Part shown: one piece after another, positions 53,401 to 62,531 of the stretch
How positions within the stretch are numbered: position 1 is the first letter of the stretch
Layout of the letters: each line of letters opens with the position of its first letter
NCBI GenBank assembly: GCA_016742275.1
Contig: JACVCD010000008.1
Coordinates: 163,838-227,837 of the forward strand
Length of the DNA stretch: 64,000 nt
Source of the DNA: Gemmatimonadaceae bacterium
Lineage (GTDB): Bacteria > Gemmatimonadota > Gemmatimonadetes > Gemmatimonadales > Gemmatimonadaceae
Direction: 5' to 3'
Made by a program: the position numbers and the translations under genes
Notes under the pieces: model-generated
Databases searched by the model: none
Seen by the model: only the letters and a program-made list of their open reading frames with translations
Told to the model about the DNA's origin: nothing

Positions 53401-54222
53401 TCAAACGCCACTGAACGCACTGAATCCACCATCCACGGGAATCACGGTACCGGTGATGAATGAGGCGGCGTCGCTGCAGAGGAACTGCATGATGCCATCG
53501 ACTTCGTGGGCTTCACCGAAGCGGCCCATTGGGGTTTGCTCGAGAATGGTGCGCGCACGCTCGGTGGGTGAGCCATCGGGTTCGATGAGCACGGCGCGAT
53601 TCTGCGTGGACACAAAGAAGCCAGGGGCAATGGCGTTGACGCGCAGTCCCGGTCCGCAACGCTTCGCGAGATCCACCGCCATCCAGCGCGTGAAGTTGTC
53701 GATGGCGGCCTTGGCCACACTGTAGGCCATCACCCCACTGATCGCCTGCAGCGCAGCCATTGACGAGATGTTCACGATGCTGCCGCGTGCCTCTGCACCC
53801 GGACGTGCCATCGCCTCACCAAATATCAGTGAGGGATACACGGTGCCGTGCAGATTGAGTCGCACCGCTTCATCAAACGCGTCGAATGGCAGTGCAAACA
53901 CGGTTGTGCGATCGGTGCGCGCGCGGGCTACGTTGCCGCCGGCAGTGTTGAGCAGAATGTCCACACGACCCCACGCCGCGAGCAGTTGCTCTCGCGCGGC
54001 GGTGAGCGAGTCGACATCAAGCACATCGGCCACGAGCGTCATGGCGTCATGCCCGGCGTTCCTGAGCTCCAGAACCTTGGCTTCGGCATGCGCCGCATTG
54101 CGCCCGAGAATGGCGACCCGCGCACCCGCGCGTGCAAGGCCATTGGCCATGCTGCCACCGAGTACGCCATAACCACCGGTGACCACGGCTACGCGACCGG
54201 CAAGACTGAAGGAATTGGACAT
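53401..54222 (-). CDS. SDR oxidoreductase, probable fructuronate reductase (mannonate-forming)
   Basis: 273 residues, Rossmann fold with the cofactor motif VVTGGYGVLGGSMANGLARA, catalytic Ser in SIVNISSMAALQAIS and the YxxxK motif in MAYSVAKAAIDNFTRW; the C-terminus DAASFITGTVIPVDGGFSAF is typical of SDRs. In Gram-positive and some other bacteria the SDR next to uxuA is D-mannonate oxidoreductase, converting fructuronate to mannonate; here the placement directly before two UxuA genes suggests the same role. E. coli UxuB belongs to an unrelated family. Substrate is inferred from context only. Confidence 0.87.
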   Translation of the reverse strand: MSNSFSLAGRVAVVTGGYGVLGGSMANGLARAGARVAILGRNAAHAEAKVLELRNAGHDAMTLVADVLDVDSLTAAREQLLAAWGRVDILLNTAGGNVARARTDRTTVFALPFDAFDEAVRLNLHGTVYPSLIFGEAMARPGAEARGSIVNISSMAALQAISGVMAYSVAKAAIDNFTRWMAVDLAKRCGPGLRVNAIAPGFFVSTQNRAVLIEPDGSPTERARTILEQTPMGRFGEAHEVDGIMQFLCSDAASFITGTVIPVDGGFSAFSGV

Positions 54223-54230
54223 GGGTGTGG

Positions 54231-54947
54231 TCAGCCGGCGAGTGGCAGCGGTGTGCGCGACGGATTCCAGCGCGACAGCACCTTCTGCACATGTGTGAGA
54301 TGCGCCTGCATGCGCTTGCCGGCCAGCGCCGACTTGCGTTGCTCGAGCGCATCGAGAATACCCACATGTTGCGCGTGGTCCTTGGCGCGCTCGTTTTGGA
54401 TGTCGAGAATGAGGCGCTGCTCACGCGTGAACAGATTGGTCAGCACATCGAGCAACTGCTGCACGACAGTGTTGCCGGAGGCCACGGCAATGGTGCGATG
54501 AAACGCGAGGTTCGTTTCATTGAGCACGGCATCATCCTCGAGATGGGCTTCGGCGTGATTGAGCAATCGCCGCATCTCGATGAGTTGTGATTTCGTGGCG
54601 TGGCGCGCGGCCAACTGCGCACTCAGCACTTCAATCGGCAGACGCGCCTCGATGAGATCGAGCAGCAGCGCCTTGGACGCCGGCGTGTGTGTCATGGGAT
54701 TGCCCACGATCAGTGAACCCTGCGGCCTGTTTACGTACACACCAGAACCGTGGCGGATGGTGACCACACCAACGGTTTCGAGTGTGCGCAGCGCCTCGCG
54801 CACACTCGGAGCCCCGACACCAAAGTCGGCCGCCATGGTGGCAATGGCCGGGAGACGGGCTCCCGGCGGAATAGCCTGCTCGCGAATGCGCTCCTGAATG
54901 CGCTGGGCGAGGGCTTCGGTGAGGGTGGGGCGAAGAACGGTGGGCAT
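54231..54947 (-). CDS. FadR-subfamily GntR regulator of the uronate operon
   Basis: 238 residues. The winged helix-turn-helix is at about 10-75 (LAQRIQERIREQAIPPGARL, MAADFGVGAPSVREALRTLE, GVVTIRHGSGVYVN). The C-terminal FCD domain at about 90-225 (LLDLIEARLPIEVLSAQLAA, AHLEDDAVLNETNLAFHRTI, VASGNTVVQQLLDVLTNLF) carries the Asp/His ligand pattern that binds a metal and a carboxylic acid effector. With uxuA and SDR genes directly downstream it probably senses a uronate or its breakdown product, like UxuR/ExuR. The palindrome upstream at 54966 is its likely autoregulatory operator. Confidence 0.92.
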   Translation of the reverse strand: MPTVLRPTLTEALAQRIQERIREQAIPPGARLPAIATMAADFGVGAPSVREALRTLETVGVVTIRHGSGVYVNRPQGSLIVGNPMTHTPASKALLLDLIEARLPIEVLSAQLAARHATKSQLIEMRRLLNHAEAHLEDDAVLNETNLAFHRTIAVASGNTVVQQLLDVLTNLFTREQRLILDIQNERAKDHAQHVGILDALEQRKSALAGKRMQAHLTHVQKVLSRWNPSRTPLPLAG

Positions 54948-54960
54948 GCTGGTAGGGGTA

Positions 54961-54990
54961 GGGTCAAGTCATAATATGACTTTATGACCC
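54961..54990. promoter_or_regulatory. Perfect palindrome, candidate GntR operator
   Basis: AAGTCATA-A-TATGACTT (54966-54982) is a perfect 17-bp palindrome with odd centre, 18 bp before the GntR start. It is flanked by GGGTCA (54961-54966) and TGACCC (54985-54990), which also pair. The site is in the only promoter region of the operon, as expected for an autoregulated FadR-type repressor. Confidence 0.65.
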
Positions 54991-55011
54991 ATCCCCTGCC
55001 AGACCCTTGGG

Positions 55012-58000
55012 CTATGGCTTCGGCGCCGTTGCCCGATTGTTGGAACGCTCACGATCGATCATGAAGCGTCGCGGATCGATCTCGACCGACTGAATGGCGC
55101 TCGGCAGCACCGTGTCCACCATGACCTGGCCATCACGTGCGATGGCGGCAAAGCGGTGCATAACTCCGGCCGCATCGCGGGCCCCGATTTCGATGACCGT
55201 TCCATTGAGCGGTGTGATCACCTCATGCGCGGCTGCGCCGGTGTCGGCCACGGCCACACGTTTGGCCGAAAACTGTGCGGTGATGCGGGTGCCACTGCCG
55301 GCAGGGGCAAACGTGGCTGTATCGGCAACCAAGTCATAGATGACCCGCTCACCCAGCCATTCCTGCACGGCGGCACGCGCTTCCGGCGTGGTCGAGGCCT
55401 CCAGCATGAGTTGCTGAAACAGCCGCGCTGTGGCCGCGCCCTTACTGCCACCCTCAGTAGCGAGGATCTGCCGGAACACATTGCGCACCACTGCGTCACC
55501 CAGCGTGTGCCGCAATGTGTACATGGCCAGCGTGCCCTTGCTGTAGTAGAGCGACGGCTCGTCGTGCATGGTGAGGAGCGTGGCTTCCTGCAGATACCGC
55601 GAGCTCAGATAGCGGTCTTCATCGACTGCCAGCATGTCCAGCAATCGCTCCTGACCCTGTTCACCTTCCAGCAATACCTGTTCGGCGTACTTGGCCGCGG
55701 TTTCTACAAGCAGCAGACGGCCATCGGTATCGAGCGGATTGACCGCATGCCCCCACCACTGATGTCCCACTTCATGACCCACGCGGCGCAGCAGCAAATC
55801 AATGTCACCGGTGTGGGCATCGGACAACACACCGCGTGTTTCAGTGAGATAGATGTTGCCTGGCATGGCGTAGGCGCCAAAACGATGCGGACGCGCAACT
55901 TCGATGATGCGCAGCACATCGTGCGGGTATGCGCCGAACTCCTGCTCCAACCGTTCGAGTGAACGGGTGGTGATCGTGAGCAGTCGCGTGGCCGGATCGG
56001 CGTGTACCGGGTTGTGCCACACTTCAACCGGCGTTGGCCCACGCGCCGTCATGACCGTATCGCGGTACACGGCGTAGCGCCCGCTGGTGATGACAAATGC
56101 CGCCGATGTGGGACGCGTGGTTTGGTAGTGCCAATGACTGGCATTGGCCGACGTCGTTTGACTCACCAGTTTGCCTGGGCCATGGGCCACCTGATCGGGA
56201 GCCGTGGCGATGAACACATTGGCAGTGAACCACGCCGGCGTCTGCCCGTGTTCGTGGGCCCAGGCGCGTAGCGAGTCTTCAGCTGCGATGGGGAAGAGCA
56301 GCGGACTTGGGTTGCCGGTGAGTCCATGCTTCGCACGCTGCACACTGTCGCGGAGTTCACGCCCACGTGAGTAGCCCATCGCCGGTAAGAAGTCCGATGA
56401 GTGCAGCAGCGTGCCATTCTCCACCACATCGATGGCATTGCCACCGGCGCGTATGCCACCGCGCTCGATGAGCAGATCGTATGGCAACGGCATGGAGTCG
56501 CCGGGCGCGAGTGGCGAGGACAGCGTCACGCCAATCATGCCATGGGTGCTGTCGTGCAAGAATTCGGTGGCCACATACTGCGCCCCGCGTCGCTGCATGT
56601 CGGGCGACAGTGCCTCGCTTTCCCGCGACGCCACCGCATCGGCCTGCTGACCTACGACTACCGCGTTCAACCCATTCGGGAAATCCAGCCACAGGGTGTC
56701 CACCGCCGCCGTGGTGTTGTTCACCAGATGCAGTCGCCCACGAATAGTGGCGCGCTGACTGGACGGCTCGAGCACCACATGTGCTTCCACATGTTGCACC
56801 GATGGCTGCGGCAGGCCATCGAGACGCCGGTATTGCTGTTCGTACTGCACACGACGTGCGATGGCCTCATCCGAAGTAACGAACGATGTAAGAATGTTGG
56901 TCTGCCAATACATGCCGGCCATGGCCACCACGAACAGCAGGGCGCAGGCAACGAGCCCGGCCCGTCCGGCGGCACCCAACGACTGCGACATCAATCGCGG
57001 TGCGGTGCGGAGTCGTGCGCCGAGTGACAGCATTTCGCCGCGTGGCCAGAGTGCAGCGGCAATCCACAGCAACACCACGGTGCCCAGCAGCCACAGCCAC
57101 TGAAACGCCAACCAGCTTTGCAGTGTGGTGCCAAACCCGCTGAGGTCCGACCACTCGATTTCCGGCGCGGCGCCAAAGCGCCACAGGGGATGCTCCACGC
57201 CCAACGCACTGCCCTGTGAGGCGAACAGCACTACGGCCAATCCCACCACCAGTGCGAGCCAGCGATTGCCGAGCAGCACCTGCAATGCCGCTGCCATCCC
57301 GGTGGTGACCACCAAAGGCAGCAGGGATGCACCCATGTGTGCGGCGAGTACGCCCCACTCAATGGGCAGTCCACCGTGCATGAGATGCATGACCACCGTG
57401 GTGCCGTAACCAGTCACCGTGAGTAGCACGGGTACCGTGAGCAACGCGAGTGTCTTGCCAGTCAGAATTGCCGTGTTGGCGGCCGGCGTGGCATCACGAA
57501 TACCATCCACACGCTGCACACGCTCCCGGCCAAACACCTCGGCGGCGAAATACAGCACACACAGCGCGCCCAGCATGGCGAGCGCCATGGGCACGGCATC
57601 GGCCAACTGCGCCGTGCTCGCCAACACACGTGTGCCGTAGTCACCACCCTTGAGCTGACCATCGGCTTCAATGGCAATGACCGGAATCCACATCACCAGC
57701 AGTGCGAGCAGTGGCCAGCTGCGCAGCAACAAACGCGATTCGAGCTTGGCCACCGCCGTCATGGTGTGGCGCCAAGCCGCACTGCCGAGTACCGGTTCAA
57801 CCGAAACCATCGCGCGCGATGCCGAACGCGTGGCGTCACGCGAAGCAGTGGCAGCGCGCAGTCCTGACCACCACGATGTCTTGTGCGGTGCCGTAGAACC
57901 CAGTGAACGACGACGATCAATCCAGCCAAGCGGTGCCAGACACACAACAGCAAACAGACCAACAATGATCCGGTTTTGCAGAAAGTGCCCGTTCAACGCA

Positions 58001-58740
58001 AAGGCAAACGTGTTGCGCTCGGTCGGCGTGAGATAACGCGTCTGCTCAAAGAACGCCGACAGACCGAATGGATCGAGTACGGCACTGCGCGCCAGCAGTT
58101 CAGGCGATGGCGGACGGGTGCCGGCCATGATGGGGCTGTCCACCATCATGGCGGTGACCATGTAACCCGCGTAGATGGCAATGCTGGCCACGAATGTGGC
58201 GAGTGTACTGCGAGTGGAAGCCGCCACGGCAAACAGCAGCGCGGCGCACCACACGGCATTGGGCAACGCCAGCAACACGAATGCCCGCACATACGGCTCG
58301 GCGCGGAATCCAATCAAACGATCGGCAGGTACCGGCAATACAAACGGTGCAACAGCCAACACGGTGTAGCTGATGGCCAATGCCACAAGCACCAGTGTGA
58401 GCACGCCAATGAAACGCACACACAACACCGTGCCACGCGAAATCGGACGCGATTCGATGAGCGATCGCATGCCATGATCGTCATCGCGAAGTGCTGCGTG
58501 TACACACAGCATGGGCAGCGCGAACACCGCAAACAGCGATATCAGCGCCATGGTCTGCGTGATCACATAGGCGCCATTCACCGCATCACCGGCTGGTCCA
58601 AATCCCGTGGCAACAGCAGCCAGAGGTGTGAGGCCCAGCAACAGCACGGTGGCGGCGAATGTGAATCGCAGTGCCTGGTAGCGCAGTTCAAACGCCAGCA
58701 GTCCGGGCCAGCGAGCGAGCGCAGAGGGCTGCGTGCTCAT
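55012..58740 (-). CDS. ABC-2 type permease fused to M1 family aminopeptidase
   Basis: 1242 residues. The N-terminal half has a series of hydrophobic helices in two ABC-2-permease-like blocks (ALARWPGLLAFELRYQALRF, then LPMLCVHAALRDDDHGMRSL, later FGRERVQRVDGIRDATPAA). After about residue 640 there is a gluzincin domain: VEAHVVLEPSSQRATIRGRL, the GAMEN-like position read as RFGAYAMPGNIYLTETRG, and the zinc site RRVGHEVGHQWWGHAVNPLD (HEVGH about 985-990) with a downstream glutamate in LLVETAAKYAEQ. Family fusions of this type are known but their substrate is not. It starts in an ATGA overlap with the preceding ATPase gene, which would supply energy. Confidence 0.92.
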   Translation of the reverse strand: MSTQPSALARWPGLLAFELRYQALRFTFAATVLLLGLTPLAAVATGFGPAGDAVNGAYVITQTMALISLFAVFALPMLCVHAALRDDDHGMRSLIESRPISRGTVLCVRFIGVLTLVLVALAISYTVLAVAPFVLPVPADRLIGFRAEPYVRAFVLLALPNAVWCAALLFAVAASTRSTLATFVASIAIYAGYMVTAMMVDSPIMAGTRPPSPELLARSAVLDPFGLSAFFEQTRYLTPTERNTFAFALNGHFLQNRIIVGLFAVVCLAPLGWIDRRRSLGSTAPHKTSWWSGLRAATASRDATRSASRAMVSVEPVLGSAAWRHTMTAVAKLESRLLLRSWPLLALLVMWIPVIAIEADGQLKGGDYGTRVLASTAQLADAVPMALAMLGALCVLYFAAEVFGRERVQRVDGIRDATPAANTAILTGKTLALLTVPVLLTVTGYGTTVVMHLMHGGLPIEWGVLAAHMGASLLPLVVTTGMAAALQVLLGNRWLALVVGLAVVLFASQGSALGVEHPLWRFGAAPEIEWSDLSGFGTTLQSWLAFQWLWLLGTVVLLWIAAALWPRGEMLSLGARLRTAPRLMSQSLGAAGRAGLVACALLFVVAMAGMYWQTNILTSFVTSDEAIARRVQYEQQYRRLDGLPQPSVQHVEAHVVLEPSSQRATIRGRLHLVNNTTAAVDTLWLDFPNGLNAVVVGQQADAVASRESEALSPDMQRRGAQYVATEFLHDSTHGMIGVTLSSPLAPGDSMPLPYDLLIERGGIRAGGNAIDVVENGTLLHSSDFLPAMGYSRGRELRDSVQRAKHGLTGNPSPLLFPIAAEDSLRAWAHEHGQTPAWFTANVFIATAPDQVAHGPGKLVSQTTSANASHWHYQTTRPTSAAFVITSGRYAVYRDTVMTARGPTPVEVWHNPVHADPATRLLTITTRSLERLEQEFGAYPHDVLRIIEVARPHRFGAYAMPGNIYLTETRGVLSDAHTGDIDLLLRRVGHEVGHQWWGHAVNPLDTDGRLLLVETAAKYAEQVLLEGEQGQERLLDMLAVDEDRYLSSRYLQEATLLTMHDEPSLYYSKGTLAMYTLRHTLGDAVVRNVFRQILATEGGSKGAATARLFQQLMLEASTTPEARAAVQEWLGERVIYDLVADTATFAPAGSGTRITAQFSAKRVAVADTGAAAHEVITPLNGTVIEIGARDAAGVMHRFAAIARDGQVMVDTVLPSAIQSVEIDPRRFMIDRERSNNRATAPKP

Positions 58741-59687
58741 GCCGCAGCACCCTGAGTACTGCCGTCGCCGGTCGATTCAATGGCGCGGAAGTACACATCT
58801 TCGAGTGTGGGCAACGAGGGCACACACTCCTTGTCCGGTGCACTACCTGCCTGCGGGACCAGCACACGCACACGTGAACGACCGGCGTGCAGTGTGCGTG
58901 ACAACACGGTGGTGTTTGCCGCACTCCATGCATCGTGACGATCAACGGTGCGTGTGTACACCCGTCCATCGAGTTCGCGCACGAGATCGTCCGGCACACC
59001 ATCGCACACTACCTGTCCTGAAACGACAATGGCCATGCGCGTGCACAACTGGCGCACGTCTTCCACGATGTGTGTGGAGAGCAGCACCACGACCTGCTCG
59101 CCCACTTCACTGAGCAAGTTGTAGAAGCGACCACGTTCCACTGGATCGAGACCGGCCGTGGGTTCGTCCACAATGAGCAAGCGCGGATTGCCGAGCAGTG
59201 CCTGCGCGATACCAAAACGCTGACGCATGCCGCCCGAGTAGCCGCTCACCGCGCGATGACGATGCTCCCAGAGATTGACCTGGTGGAGCAGCGCATCCAC
59301 CTGATCGCGACGTTCGCCACGATTGACGAGACCCTTGAGCAGCGCGAGATGATCGAGCAACACGCGTGCGCTGAGCCCCGGATACACACCAAAGTCCTGC
59401 GGCAGATAACCGAGTGCCGCGCGATGGGCGGTGACATCGGCAAAGACATCGCGGCCATCGAAGGTGATGGTTCCGCCGTCCATGGCCTGCAGTGTGGCAA
59501 TGGTGCGCATGAGCGACGACTTGCCGGCGCCATTGGGGCCAAGCAGACCGAACAGGCCGGCCCCGATCTCGAGCGAGATGCCGCGGAGGGCGCGGACCCC
59601 GTTCGGGTAGGTGCGGGTGACGTTGCGAAGGACGAGGCGGGCCGTGGAGGGCGCCGAAGCCGTGGCGGAGGCATTGGGGAGGGTCAT
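58737..59687 (-). CDS. ABC transporter ATP-binding protein
   Basis: About 316 residues from the ATG at 59687 (a GTG at 59699 is possible). It has Walker A LLGPNGAGKSSLMRT, Q-loop PQDFGVYPGLSARVLLDHL, signature GYSGGMRQRFGIAQALLG and Walker B LLIVDEPTAGLDPVERGRF. A C-terminal extension of about 80 residues follows, as in ABC-2-type ATPases of the CcmA group. It should energise the permease-M1 fusion encoded downstream and joined by a 4-bp overlap. LysR is divergent, 98 bp away. Confidence 0.95.
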   Translation of the reverse strand: MTLPNASATASAPSTARLVLRNVTRTYPNGVRALRGISLEIGAGLFGLLGPNGAGKSSLMRTIATLQAMDGGTITFDGRDVFADVTAHRAALGYLPQDFGVYPGLSARVLLDHLALLKGLVNRGERRDQVDALLHQVNLWEHRHRAVSGYSGGMRQRFGIAQALLGNPRLLIVDEPTAGLDPVERGRFYNLLSEVGEQVVVLLSTHIVEDVRQLCTRMAIVVSGQVVCDGVPDDLVRELDGRVYTRTVDRHDAWSAANTTVLSRTLHAGRSRVRVLVPQAGSAPDKECVPSLPTLEDVYFRAIESTGDGSTQGAAA

Positions 59688-59716
59688 GAAAGGCACCACG
59701 GAGCACCCGGCATGAA

Positions 59717-59741
59717 GTTTCGAAACAGCAATTCCGAATTG
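59717..59741. promoter_or_regulatory. Two small palindromes in the LysR / ABC divergent spacer
   Basis: GTTTCGAAAC (59717-59726) and CAATTC-C-GAATTG (59729-59741) are both perfect and stand side by side in the 98-bp spacer between the ABC ATPase and LysR starts. They are candidate LysR binding sites for auto- and cross-regulation. Confidence 0.5.
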
Positions 59742-59785
59742 AGCGTACAGTTTGGACTTAATGTTCTCGCCCCGGAGCGTTCTCC

Positions 59786-60688
59786 ATGCTGTCCCCGACT
59801 GACCTCGAATTCTTTGCCGTCGTGGCCCAGACCCCGTCGCTGGCCGCGGCGGCGCGCGCGCTCGACGTGACGCCCTCGGCTGTCACGCAACGCCTTCAGG
59901 AATTGGAACGGCGGGTTGGTGTGCGGTTGGTTGAACGTCGTGGACGACGGCCCACACTCACGGCTGAAGGTGAGCTGCTATTGGCCGAAGGGGCGCAGAT
60001 CACTGAAGCCCTGGCGTTGTTGCATGAACAACTCGCCGCGCGGCGCGGTGAAGTGGCGGGACCACTGCGTGTGCTGGCGCCATTCGGATTCGGCCGGCGC
60101 TATGTGGGGCCGGTGGCGGCGGAGTTTCGCGCCATACATCCGCAGGTGACCATCGAACTCACATTGTCGGACCGACTCGCGCGCGTGCCCGACGCGAGTT
60201 GGGATGTGGCCATACACATTGGTGATGAACCATCGCATCGCCTTCGCGCGGAAATGCTCGCGCCCAATGCGCGTGTGTTGTGTGCGGCGCCATCATTGAT
60301 TGCAATGCATGGTGAGCCCACGTCACCCGATGATGTGCGCGCGATGCCGTGTCTCGCGCTCCGCGAAAACGATGAAGACGTAACGCTGTGGCGACTGCGC
60401 GATGCGAGTGGACGGGTACGTCAGGTGCGCATTACGCCCGTGTTGGCCAGCAATGATGGCGATGTGGTGCGCGACTGGGCGCTGGCCGGACTCGGCGTGA
60501 TGGTGCGGTCGCTGTGGTCGGTAGCCGATGATCTGCGCGACGGGCGACTGGTGTCGATGTTGCCAGATTGGCAATTGCCCGCGGCCGATGTGGTGGCGTA
60601 TGCGGGGGCGAAGCGAGGTCGCTCGGCGCGGACGACGGCGTTTGTGGCGTACCTCAAAGAGCGACTGACGCCCGCGCCGTGGGCATGA
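59786..60688 (+). CDS. LysR family transcriptional regulator
   Basis: 300 residues. The N-terminal winged helix is MLSPTDLEFFAVVAQTPSLA, LDVTPSAVTQRLQELERRVG, VRLVERRGRRPTLTAEGELL. The effector domain begins near residue 92 (LRVLAPFGFGRRYVGPVAAE) and includes a DRLARVPDASWDVAIHIGDE segment; the pattern resembles DsdC/CrgA-like LysR members that act on nearby transporters. It is divergent from the ABC ATPase. The effector is unknown. It converges with hmuV, with 16 bp between the two stops. Confidence 0.93.
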   Translation: MLSPTDLEFFAVVAQTPSLAAAARALDVTPSAVTQRLQELERRVGVRLVERRGRRPTLTAEGELLLAEGAQITEALALLHEQLAARRGEVAGPLRVLAPFGFGRRYVGPVAAEFRAIHPQVTIELTLSDRLARVPDASWDVAIHIGDEPSHRLRAEMLAPNARVLCAAPSLIAMHGEPTSPDDVRAMPCLALRENDEDVTLWRLRDASGRVRQVRITPVLASNDGDVVRDWALAGLGVMVRSLWSVADDLRDGRLVSMLPDWQLPAADVVAYAGAKRGRSARTTAFVAYLKERLTPAPWA

Positions 60689-60704
60689 GACTGCTCCACT
60701 GCGA

Positions 60705-61481
60705 CTACTCAAACAGCACGTGCATCCCTCCGTTTGACTCGTATACGATGGGGCGCACGCCGAATCCCGCCTCCACATGGTCCGGCGTCAGCACTTCCCG
60801 CGGTGGACCGGCCTGCAGTACCTGGCCCTCCGCCATCAGCACCACCTGATCCGCGTGTCGGGCCGCGAGATTGAGGTCATGCACCACCGCCACCACGACC
60901 AGATCACCAGTGCTGGCGAAGAATCGGAGCTGACGCAGAAAGTCGAACTGGTGCCGGATGTCCAGATACGTGAGCGGTTCATCGAGCAGCAGGTAGCGCG
61001 ACGCATCTGGCCTGGACTCCCAGATCTGCGCCATGACGCGGGCAAAGTGCACGCGTTGGCGCTCACCGCCACTCAGTGTCAGGTAGTCCCGATCAGCCCA
61101 TGGCAGCACTTCGAAATGCTGCATGGCCTGCCTGCACACCGCTTCATCGTGTGACGTCGGCATGCCCGTATAGTGCGGATTGCGGCCCATCATGACGACA
61201 TCGCGCACACGGAGCGGAAACGGCAGCTCGAGATTCTGCGATAGCACTCCCCGAACTCTGGCCAGCTCGCCATCGCGCCAATCGGCCAGTGCGCGGGCTC
61301 CGTACCACACGTCGCCCTGTTGTGGTGCAATGCTCCGGCAGAGCGCACGCATGAGCGTGGTCTTGCCTGCACCATTGGCCCCGACCACCATGCTTACGGT
61401 ACCCGGCGCAAAATCCACCGAAACGGCATTGAGCAGACGGCGGCCACCGACGGTGTACGTCAACGCGCGTGCCTTCAGCAT
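60705..61481 (-). CDS. hmuV: Heme ABC transporter ATP-binding protein
   Basis: 258 residues: Walker A VVGANGAGKTTLMRAL, Q-loop LSQNLELPFPLRVRDVVMMG, signature LSGGERQRVHFARVMAQ, Walker B RYLLLDEPLTYLDIRHQFDF. The MGRNPHY segment is typical of heme and siderophore importers. It is the last gene of a heme-import operon, 9 bp after HmuU, and provides ATP for heme entry through HmuU. Confidence 0.92.
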   Translation of the reverse strand: MLKARALTYTVGGRRLLNAVSVDFAPGTVSMVVGANGAGKTTLMRALCRSIAPQQGDVWYGARALADWRDGELARVRGVLSQNLELPFPLRVRDVVMMGRNPHYTGMPTSHDEAVCRQAMQHFEVLPWADRDYLTLSGGERQRVHFARVMAQIWESRPDASRYLLLDEPLTYLDIRHQFDFLRQLRFFASTGDLVVVAVVHDLNLAARHADQVVLMAEGQVLQAGPPREVLTPDHVEAGFGVRPIVYESNGGMHVLFE

Positions 61482-61490
61482 GACATTGCC

Positions 61491-62531
61491 TCAGTAGTGC
61501 ACATGCGCACGCCGCAGCAGCGCGAGAAAAGCCGGTACGCCGACCACGCTGGTCACGATGCCAATGGGCAGCTCGGCTGGCGCCACCGCGAGACGCGCGG
61601 TCAGGTCGGCAAGACCCAGCAGGATGGCACCACCAAGCGCGCTGGTACCCATGAGATGCCGGGTGTCACCACCGCGCCACAGGCGCATGACATGCGGCAC
61701 CACCAGCCCGACAAACGCGATGACTCCAGTGAATGCCGTCGCCACGGCGACCATGATCACATTGCCGACCAGCACCATCAATCGCAGACGGCGTACGTCG
61801 ACACCGAGATAGCGCGCTTCCTCATCGCCGAGCATCAGCGCATTGAGTGACTGCGCATGCCGCAAGCCAATCCAGAGACCGAGCGCCAGCCCTGCAGAGA
61901 CCATGCAGACCACCGGCCAACTCGCGCCGGCGAGTGTGCCAAGCGTCCAGAATGTGATCGAACGCGCCTGCGGATCACGCGCGATGTAGGAGAGGAAGCC
62001 TACGCCGCTGGCACAGAGCGCGTTCACGGCAATGCCCGTGAGCAGCAGTGACACCACCGCACCGCGTCCTCCACCTGCTGCACGAGCCAGTGTGATCACC
62101 GCCCAGGTGCACGCGCCTGCACCCAGACTGGCTGCGATGGGCAATGTCCAGATTCCGGCGCTCCATTTCCAGTAGGCACCCATGACGAAGTACAGTGCCG
62201 CGCCGAGTGCGGCCCCACTGGACGTGCCAATGAGACCGGGTTCGACGATGGGATTCCGGAACAGCGCCTGCATCAGTACACCGCCCACGGCGAGACTGGC
62301 ACCAACCAGCGCGGCCAGCAGCGCACGCGGCAATCGGATCTCGAGAAAAATGCGCTCGTTCAACGTGGGTGTCGCTGAAGGTGACGCGGCACCGGCTGCA
62401 TCAAGCGCGCGACGGACTGCGTGCCACATCTCCTCCGGTGCGATGGGTACGGCACCCCATCGCGCCGACGCCAGGACCACCACCAGCAACATGCCCGCCA
62501 GCAAGAGGTGGTCCCGGTGCCAACGAACCAT
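61491..62531 (-). CDS. hmuU: FecCD-type heme/iron ABC permease
   Basis: About 346 residues from the ATG at 62531 (a GTG at 62534 is possible), with about nine to ten hydrophobic helices. FLEIRLPRALLAALVGASLA, GVLMQALFRNPIVEPGLIGT, SSGAALGAALYF and the AFTGVIAFVGLVVPHVMRLW stretch that contacts the ATPase are typical of the FecCD family, which imports heme, siderophores or cobalamin. The one-base overlap with hmuT and the 9-bp gap to hmuV show a single operon. Confidence 0.93.
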   Translation of the reverse strand: MVRWHRDHLLLAGMLLVVVLASARWGAVPIAPEEMWHAVRRALDAAGAASPSATPTLNERIFLEIRLPRALLAALVGASLAVGGVLMQALFRNPIVEPGLIGTSSGAALGAALYFVMGAYWKWSAGIWTLPIAASLGAGACTWAVITLARAAGGGRGAVVSLLLTGIAVNALCASGVGFLSYIARDPQARSITFWTLGTLAGASWPVVCMVSAGLALGLWIGLRHAQSLNALMLGDEEARYLGVDVRRLRLMVLVGNVIMVAVATAFTGVIAFVGLVVPHVMRLWRGGDTRHLMGTSALGGAILLGLADLTARLAVAPAELPIGIVTSVVGVPAFLALLRRAHVHY

